In this document: positions 58,969-64,000 of the stretch, in pieces | Layout: each line of letters begins with the position of its first letter | How positions within the stretch are numbered: the first letter of the stretch is position 1 | Assembly (NCBI RefSeq): GCF_002017865.1 | Contig: NZ_MTJN01000002.1 | Coordinates: forward strand, 2,170,001 to 2,234,000 | Source: Rhodoferax fermentans | GTDB taxonomy: Bacteria; Pseudomonadota; Gammaproteobacteria; Burkholderiales; Burkholderiaceae_C | Direction of reading: 5' to 3' | Length of the DNA: 64,000 bases | Notes under the pieces: generated by a model | The model's input: only the letters and a program-made list of their open reading frames with translations | Database searches by the model: none | Told to the model about the DNA's origin: nothing | Made by a program: the position numbers and the translations under genes

Positions 58969-60072
58969 ATGAGCGCACCACAACACGAGACCTTGTTCAA
59001 CGACTGGGAGCAGCCCGCACCACAGGTGGCCAACCCAGCACCCGGCACAGCTCCGGCTCGCCCCGCCCTGGCCCCGATCAACGCCGCCGACAAACGCGTG
59101 GTCAACGGCAAGGCCGACATCAACCAGCTGGCGCCCTTCAAATACAACTGGGCTTGGGAGTATTTCCTCAAGGCCAACCGCAACCACTGGACCCCGCTGG
59201 AGATCAGCATGTCGCAGGACGTGCACGACTACCACCACAAACTCAGCCAGCCCGAGCGCCATGTGTTCGAGAACGTGCTGGCTTATCTGACCACCTCGGA
59301 CATCCTGGCCATGCGCAACATCGGCCTGGCGGTGATGGAGAAGATGAGCGCGCCCGAATTACAGATCTACCAGGCGCGCCAGGTGTATGAGGAGGCCCTG
59401 CATACCTGGACCTACCAGCATTGCATCGAGAGCATCGGCCTGGACCAGCAGGAGATCTACAACCGCTACCGCGTGGTGCCCGAGATCCACGGCAAGATCG
59501 CGCTGGCCAACCGGCGGCTCGAGCGGGTGATGCGTTCGGACTTTGACCTGAGCGACCGCGCCAACCTGCACGAGTTTGCGCTGTCCTACTTCTTCTTTGC
59601 GGTGATTTTTGAGGGCTGCTGGTTCTACAACGGCTTCAGCCCGATCTTTGCGCTGCAACGGCGTGGCCTGATGAAGGGCACGGCCGAGCAGCTGCAGTAC
59701 ATCATGCGTGACGAGGTGATGCACTGCGCCTTTGGCATCCGCGTGATCCGCGAGCTGCTCAAGGAGGAAGAGCTCACGCTCGACCCGGCCGCGCTACGCG
59801 AGCTGTGGGACGAGGCCGAGGCCACCGAGCAGGCCTACGCCAGCTACATCCTGCGTGACCCGATCCTGGGCTACAACGCCGAACTGCATGTGCAGCAGTT
59901 CCGCTTCATCGCCAACCGACGCGCACGCCAGCTCGGTGTGGCGGAACCTTTCCCCGGCGCCGCCAATGTGTTGCCCTGGCTCGACGAGCAGGCCAACCTG
60001 CGCAAGGAGAAAAACTTCTTCGAGACCCGGGTCACCGAGTACCAGACCGGGGGTGCACTGGCCTGGGAATGA
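58969..60072 (+). CDS. nrdB: Ribonucleoside-diphosphate reductase beta subunit
   Basis: Holds the di-iron centre and tyrosyl radical used by NrdA under oxygen. 367 residues. Metal ligands and radical tyrosine fall in EALHTWTY (E, H at +3, Y at +7) and in DEVMHCAFG; an earlier aspartate/glutamate lies around SQDVHDYHHKL. Presence of the tyrosine argues for a classical radical rather than a tyrosine-free subclass. Last gene of the nrd operon, followed by a strong terminator at 60173-60212. Confidence 0.93.
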   Translation: MSAPQHETLFNDWEQPAPQVANPAPGTAPARPALAPINAADKRVVNGKADINQLAPFKYNWAWEYFLKANRNHWTPLEISMSQDVHDYHHKLSQPERHVFENVLAYLTTSDILAMRNIGLAVMEKMSAPELQIYQARQVYEEALHTWTYQHCIESIGLDQQEIYNRYRVVPEIHGKIALANRRLERVMRSDFDLSDRANLHEFALSYFFFAVIFEGCWFYNGFSPIFALQRRGLMKGTAEQLQYIMRDEVMHCAFGIRVIRELLKEEELTLDPAALRELWDEAEATEQAYASYILRDPILGYNAELHVQQFRFIANRRARQLGVAEPFPGAANVLPWLDEQANLRKEKNFFETRVTEYQTGGALAWE

Positions 60073-60123
60073 GCCTTGTGCTGGCAGAAGCGTTGATGTG
60101 TTCCTGAAATATGTAACAAATGA

Positions 60124-60166
60124 GCTCTAGCCCTTATTCAATAAGGGAAGATAGCTATTAAAAATA
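60124..60166 (+). repeat. Comamonadaceae-type intergenic repeat after nrdB
   Basis: GCTCTAGCCCTTATTCAATA, then AGGGAAGATAGCTATTAAAA. Lies between the nrdB stop and its terminator. Confidence 0.7.
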
Positions 60167-60172
60167 TACAAA

Positions 60173-60212
60173 CAAGCCTGCCGCGTGGTGAGCCCGGCAG
60201 GCTTGCTTTTTC
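60173..60212 (+). terminator. Rho-independent terminator of the nrd operon
   Basis: CAAGCCTGCCG (60173-60183) pairs with CGGCAGGCTTG (60195-60205), followed by CTTTTTC. Confidence 0.9.
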
Positions 60213-60247
60213 TTGAGAGGGAGCCCGCTGCGGACGGGCTCAGCCAC

Positions 60248-60436
60248 TCACTTCTTCGGGCAGGTGTTGATGCCCAGCAACGGGTACAGCGGGCAAAAAC
60301 TCATGAAGCCGGTGGCCAGCGGCACCACACCAATCCAGCCCCAGACACCAATGGTGCCGGTCAGCGTCAGGCCAATCAGCACCAGACCCAGAACAATACG
60401 CAAAATGCGGTCGATACCGCCAACATTGGATTTCAT
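60248..60436 (-). CDS. DUF2892 small inner-membrane protein
   Basis: 62 residues: MKSNVGGIDRILRIVLGLVL, then a second hydrophobic stretch and TGFMSFCPLYPLLGINTCPKK. The VGGxDRxxR start and CPxYxxLGxxTC ending are hallmarks of DUF2892, the membrane part also found in YgaP. ATG 60436 behind AAGGAG is chosen. Function unknown, often near sulfur or redox genes. Confidence 0.88.
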   Translation of the reverse strand: MKSNVGGIDRILRIVLGLVLIGLTLTGTIGVWGWIGVVPLATGFMSFCPLYPLLGINTCPKK

Positions 60437-60807
60437 GACAACTCCTTGGTAAAAAAACACAGCCCAGGGGAGGGACGATGTGTTGATTACACGCGTGCAC
60501 CCTGCCTAAGGTCTGTGACTCAGGTCACCCAAAGGTATCCAGCTGCAGTGGCCAATTCACGTGGAAACATATCGCCAACGATGCGAAAATTGTCACGCGA
60601 GACAATATCGCACTTTGCTGCATTGGCTGCAACGCAAGCAAGGGCGCAAAAACCTTGGAACAGTGGTTGGCGTCGCGTTATTGCAGAGACCGGCAGATTT
60701 CCGCGCAGTCCGTTTCGCCCGTGGTCCGAGCGGCCCTCGCCATGAGGGTTTCACCCTTCACAGGGCCGGCACCATCATCATCCTGAGCACTATTTTGGAA
60801 CTCCTCC
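60437..60807. other. Intergenic stretch with promoters expected in both directions
   Basis: Separates the minus-strand DUF2892 gene from the plus-strand OsmC-YcaO gene. No gene is supported; short frames on both strands have no family resemblance or ribosome-binding sites. No confident promoter or FNR box identified. Confidence 0.35.
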
Positions 60808-63012
60808 ATGGAAATTAAGGTCAACTTTCTCGACAAACTTCGTCTTGAGGCCAAGTTCGATGACTTCACGGTCATCGCCGATCAGCCGATTCGTTACAAG
60901 GGCGATGGCTCGGCGCCGGGCCCGTTCGATTATTTTCTGGCGTCATCGGCCTTGTGTGCGGCTTACTTCGTGAAGTTGTACTGCGACACGCGCAACATCC
61001 CCACCGAGAACATCCGCCTGTCGCAAAACAACATCGTGGATCCGGAAAACCGCTACCAGCAGACGTTCAAGATCCAGGTTGAGTTGCCAGCGGATATTTC
61101 CGACAAAGACCGGCTGGGCATTTTGCGTTCCATTGAGCGTTGCACGGTCAAAAAAGTGGTGCAAACCGGGCCCGAATTTGTGATCGAAGAGGTCGAGAAC
61201 CTGGACGCCGACGCGCAGTCCTTGCTGACCTTGAAACCGACTTCTGAGACCCAAACCTATATTGCGGGCAAGGACCTGCCTTTGGAACAAACCATCGCCA
61301 ACATGTCGGGCGTTTTGGCCAACCTGGGCATCAAGATTGAAATCGCTTCGTGGCGCAACCTGGTTCCCAATGTGTGGTCGCTGCACATTCGCGATGCACA
61401 CTCGCCGATGTGTTTCACCAATGGCAAGGGTGCCACCAAGGAAAGTGCGCTGGCGTCAGCCTTGGGCGAATACATCGAGCGCCTGAACAACAACCACTTC
61501 TACGCCGGGTCGTTCTGGGGCGAAGACATCGCCAACGCGGCGTTTGTGCACTACCCGAACGAGCGCTGGTTCAAGCCTGGCCGCAAAGATGCGTTGCCGG
61601 CCGGCATTCTGGACGACCACTGCCTGCAGATTTACAACCCCGATGGTGAATTGCGTGGCTCACACCTGATCGACACCAACTCCGGCCATGTCAAGCGCGG
61701 CATTTGTTCGCTGCCCTTTGTGCGCCAGTCCGACGGCGCGGTGGTGTATTTCCCGTCCAACCTGATCGAAAACCTGTTCGTCAGCAACGGCATGAGTGCT
61801 GGCAACACGCTGGCCGAGGCGCAGGTGCAATGCCTGTCCGAGATTTTTGAGCGGGCGGTCAAACGCGAAATTCTGGAGGGTGAAATCACCTTGCCGGATG
61901 TGCCGCCCGAGGTGCTGGCCAAATACCCCGGCATTCAAGCTGGCATCCAAGCCTTGGAAGAGCAAGGCTTTCCGGTGCTGGTCAAAGACGCGTCGCTGGG
62001 TGGGGTGTACCCGGTGATGTGCGTCACCTTGATGAACCCGCGCACCGGCGGTGTGTTTGCCTCGTTTGGCGCGCACCCGAGTCTGGAGGTGGCGCTGGAA
62101 CGCAGCCTGACCGAATTGCTGCAGGGCCGCAGTTTTGAAGGCCTGAACGATTTGCCCCAGCCCACCTTCACCAGCAACGCAGTGACCGAACCCAACAACT
62201 TTGTGGAGCACTTCATCGACTCCAGCGGTGTGGTGTCGTGGCGCTTTTTCAGCGCCAAACCGGACTTCGATTTTGTCGAATGGGATTTTTCCGGCCAGGG
62301 CGAGAACGCCAATGCCGAGGAAGCCGCAGCCTTGCTCGGCATTCTGGAAGCCATGGGCAAAGAGGTCTACACCGCGGTGTATGACCAGCTGGGCGCCATT
62401 GCCTGCCGGATTCTGGTGCCCGGTTATTCGGAGGTGTACCCGGTCGAAGATCTGATCTGGGACAACACCAACAAGGCACTCTTGTTCCGCGAAGACATCC
62501 TGAACCTGCACCAGCTGGACGACGCGAGCCTGCAAGCGCTGCTGGAGCGGCTGGACAACAGCGAGCTGGATGAATACTCTGACGTCGCCACACTGATCGG
62601 CATCGAGTTTGACGAAAACACGACCTGGGGCCAGCTGACCGTTCTGGAGCTCAAGCTGCTGATTCATCTCGCCTTGCAGCAGCTGGAAGAAGCGCACGAG
62701 TTGGTGGGCGCCTTCCTGCAGTACAACGACAACTCGCGCGAGCGAGGTCTGTTTTACCAAGCCTTGAAGGTGGTGCTGGAAGTGCAACTTGACGACGACC
62801 TGGAACTGGACGATTACATCGTCAATTTCCGCCGAATGTTTGGCAACCAGCGGATGGACGCGGTGTTGGGGTCCGTAGACGGCAGCGTGCGTTTCTTCGG
62901 CCTGACCCCAACCAGCCTCAAGCTAGAGGGGCTTGAGCGGCACCACCGCTTGATCGACAGCTACAAAAAACTGCATACGGCGCGGGCCAAAGCGGCAGCT
63001 GTGGCCAGCTAA
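60808..63012 (+). CDS. OsmC-YcaO fusion protein
   Basis: 734 residues. Residues 1-~145 are an OsmC/Ohr-like domain (KGDGSAPGPFDYFLASSALC, then IERCTVKKVVQTGPEF), and the rest is a YcaO domain (CFTNGKGATKESALASALGE, QCLSEIFERAVKREILEGEI, NPRTGGVFASFGAHPSLEVA). YcaO domains phosphorylate amide oxygens in peptide or protein backbones to install thioamides or azolines; the fused E. coli-type YcaO is linked to RimO-dependent methylthiolation of ribosomal protein S12. The OsmC part may handle peroxide or sulfur chemistry. Single gene; the flanking Crp/Fnr gene is convergent. Confidence 0.92.
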   Translation: MEIKVNFLDKLRLEAKFDDFTVIADQPIRYKGDGSAPGPFDYFLASSALCAAYFVKLYCDTRNIPTENIRLSQNNIVDPENRYQQTFKIQVELPADISDKDRLGILRSIERCTVKKVVQTGPEFVIEEVENLDADAQSLLTLKPTSETQTYIAGKDLPLEQTIANMSGVLANLGIKIEIASWRNLVPNVWSLHIRDAHSPMCFTNGKGATKESALASALGEYIERLNNNHFYAGSFWGEDIANAAFVHYPNERWFKPGRKDALPAGILDDHCLQIYNPDGELRGSHLIDTNSGHVKRGICSLPFVRQSDGAVVYFPSNLIENLFVSNGMSAGNTLAEAQVQCLSEIFERAVKREILEGEITLPDVPPEVLAKYPGIQAGIQALEEQGFPVLVKDASLGGVYPVMCVTLMNPRTGGVFASFGAHPSLEVALERSLTELLQGRSFEGLNDLPQPTFTSNAVTEPNNFVEHFIDSSGVVSWRFFSAKPDFDFVEWDFSGQGENANAEEAAALLGILEAMGKEVYTAVYDQLGAIACRILVPGYSEVYPVEDLIWDNTNKALLFREDILNLHQLDDASLQALLERLDNSELDEYSDVATLIGIEFDENTTWGQLTVLELKLLIHLALQQLEEAHELVGAFLQYNDNSRERGLFYQALKVVLEVQLDDDLELDDYIVNFRRMFGNQRMDAVLGSVDGSVRFFGLTPTSLKLEGLERHHRLIDSYKKLHTARAKAAAVAS

Positions 63013-63056
63013 AGCCTTGCGTCATTGAGCACTGCGGCTGAATCGGCCCATCCTAT

Positions 63057-63719
63057 TTAACTGGCCAACGCCCGCAAAGCCGCGCTGTTGAGGATACTGA
63101 TCTGCTCACGCCCCAGCGCCACCCAACCGTCGCGCTCAAAACGGCGCAGCAGGCGGGTCACCATCTCGCGCACCGTGCCCAACTCGTCGGCCAGGGCCTG
63201 GTGCGTCAGGTTGAGGTGTTGGCCGCGCCCGAGCAGGGCTGCCGCCAGGCGCCGGTCCAGCCGGTGAAAAGCAACGGCGTCCACCAGCGCGGTCAGGTCG
63301 GCCATGCGTTCGGCAAACAGGCCCAGCACATCGTTGCGAAAAGCCGGAGTCTCGATCCAGCGTTTGAACAGCTCCGGGCGAATCAGTAAAAACGTACTGG
63401 GCCGGGTGGTGATGCCACAGGCGGCCAGCGGTTGGCTGCGAAACAGGCTTGCGCTGGACACCAGGCACAACTCGCCCGGCACCACCCGGTATAACTCCAG
63501 CGAGCGGCCATCGTCCGAATGGCGTGAGACCTTGATCTCGCCTTCCAGCACCAGTGGGAAACCCTGGCAGGCGGCGTTTTCGCTGAATAACTCGGTGTGG
63601 GCGGGCACCACCATCGGTGGCAGGCTGCTTTGCAGTTCGGCCAGACCGGGCTGGACGTCCTTGAGTGAGGGATACAGGCTGGTGACTTCAGCCATCGGCC
63701 AGTCACACAAAGCGTCCAT
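63057..63719 (-). CDS. Crp/Fnr-family transcriptional regulator
   Basis: 220 residues. A cyclic-nucleotide-binding-like beta roll (FPLVLEGEIKVSRHSDDGRS, then VVPGELCLVSSASLF) and a C-terminal Crp-type HTH (NLTHQALADELGTVREMVTR, then LLRRFERDGWVAL). No N-terminal cysteine cluster of the FNR type; cysteines in NAACQGF, GELCLV and AACGIT are scattered. The ligand cannot be named. It lies 3 bases after the metallochaperone gene on the same strand. ATG 63719 is used; ATG 63695 is an alternative. Confidence 0.88.
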   Translation of the reverse strand: MDALCDWPMAEVTSLYPSLKDVQPGLAELQSSLPPMVVPAHTELFSENAACQGFPLVLEGEIKVSRHSDDGRSLELYRVVPGELCLVSSASLFRSQPLAACGITTRPSTFLLIRPELFKRWIETPAFRNDVLGLFAERMADLTALVDAVAFHRLDRRLAAALLGRGQHLNLTHQALADELGTVREMVTRLLRRFERDGWVALGREQISILNSAALRALAS

Positions 63720-63722
63720 GGC

Positions 63723-63920
63723 TTATGCCACCACTTGGTAACCTTCTTCCACAATGGCCTGGGTGATGTCCTGCGCACTGGCCGTGGACTCAACCTCCAC
63801 CTTGTTCTGCAAGCGGTCAGCCACCACCTGGGCGTTGTTATCCAGTTGGCGCACCGCACGTACCACGGCCTTTTCGCAGTGTTCGCAGGTCATTCCTTCG
63901 ACGTGAAAGCTGTACTTCAT
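63723..63920 (-). CDS. Heavy-metal-associated (CopZ-like) metallochaperone
   Basis: 65 residues with the HMA fold and the metal motif GMTCEHC, which binds Cu(I) between two cysteines. The start is ATG 63920 behind AGAGG. The Crp/Fnr gene follows on the same strand, giving a two-gene unit. A copper-exporting ATPase would be the expected partner but is not in the window. Confidence 0.92.
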   Translation of the reverse strand: MKYSFHVEGMTCEHCEKAVVRAVRQLDNNAQVVADRLQNKVEVESTASAQDITQAIVEEGYQVVA

Positions 63921-64000
63921 TTGAAACCTCTGAAAATAGGGTGATCACAAAAGACTTATTGTGAACCCTGTTCCTTCTGTTTCGAGCCTCGTACCCCCAT

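Noticed and set aside
60437..60807. Short frames upstream of the OsmC-YcaO gene as genes
   Set aside because: No ribosome-binding sites, no family resemblance, and they overlap each other on both strands.
61660..62787. 375-residue minus-strand frame opposite the YcaO gene
   Set aside because: Antisense of a gene with clear OsmC and YcaO motifs.

Overview
The window looks like the chromosome of a facultatively anaerobic betaproteobacterium of the Comamonadaceae (Rhodoferax/Polaromonas type). This rests on protein style, GC-rich core genes, and a family of short intergenic repeats (CTAGCCCTTATT...AATAAGGGCT...AGCTA) that I associate with that family. The genus is inference. No rRNA, tRNA or CRISPR array was recognised.

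Positions 1-1184 hold the 3' end of gyrB and its terminator. Directly after it comes a Tn7-like transposition module: a divergent DUF6471 gene, then tnsA-tnsB-tnsC-tniQ in overlapping frames (1.4-7.5 kb). The tnsA side faces the 3' end of gyrB, as Tn7 faces glmS, so the gyrB end is the candidate attachment site. I could not find the transposon ends.

From 8 to 31 kb lies a defence-type accessory region. It holds a three-gene ABC-ATPase operon of the ABC-3C kind, a glycosylase-like protein, a complete type I restriction-modification (RM) system (hsdM-hsdS-hsdR), and an XRE/ImmA regulator pair. That pair is divergent from a DUF2188 / multiubiquitin / E1-like ThiF / DUF6527 operon. Next come a broken antitoxin-like gene, an HAD-phosphatase pair, a LysE remnant, an unrecognised 1222-residue protein flanked by related repeats, and an XRE-ImmA/PIN operon. 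From 31 to 40 kb a second, minus-strand type I RM operon carries an extra AAA ATPase and a DUF1016 nuclease. Every gene junction in it contains a copy of the Comamonadaceae repeat. Its hsdS frame runs into a DsrE gene.

From 40 kb on the content is core metabolism and regulation: gpmI, adhE with a DeoR-type regulator, two diguanylate cyclases, a shikimate-dehydrogenase-like gene, nnrU, a DUF2788 gene, a Spy/CpxP-like gene and rdgC. A cobalamin riboswitch then precedes a mixed ribonucleotide reductase operon (nrdA, nrdD, a separate glycyl-radical piece, nrdG, nrdB). A hairpin that can hide the nrdA ribosome-binding site lies just before its GTG start. The window closes with a DUF2892 gene, an OsmC-YcaO fusion, a Crp/Fnr regulator and a CopZ-like metallochaperone.

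Taken together, adhE, nrdD/nrdG, nnrU and the Crp/Fnr regulator suggest life across the oxic/anoxic boundary. The strongest candidates for undescribed biology are the ubiquitin-like operon under a shared operator with XRE/ImmA, the solitary 1222-residue gene between repeats, the split NrdD, and the repeat-punctuated second RM operon.
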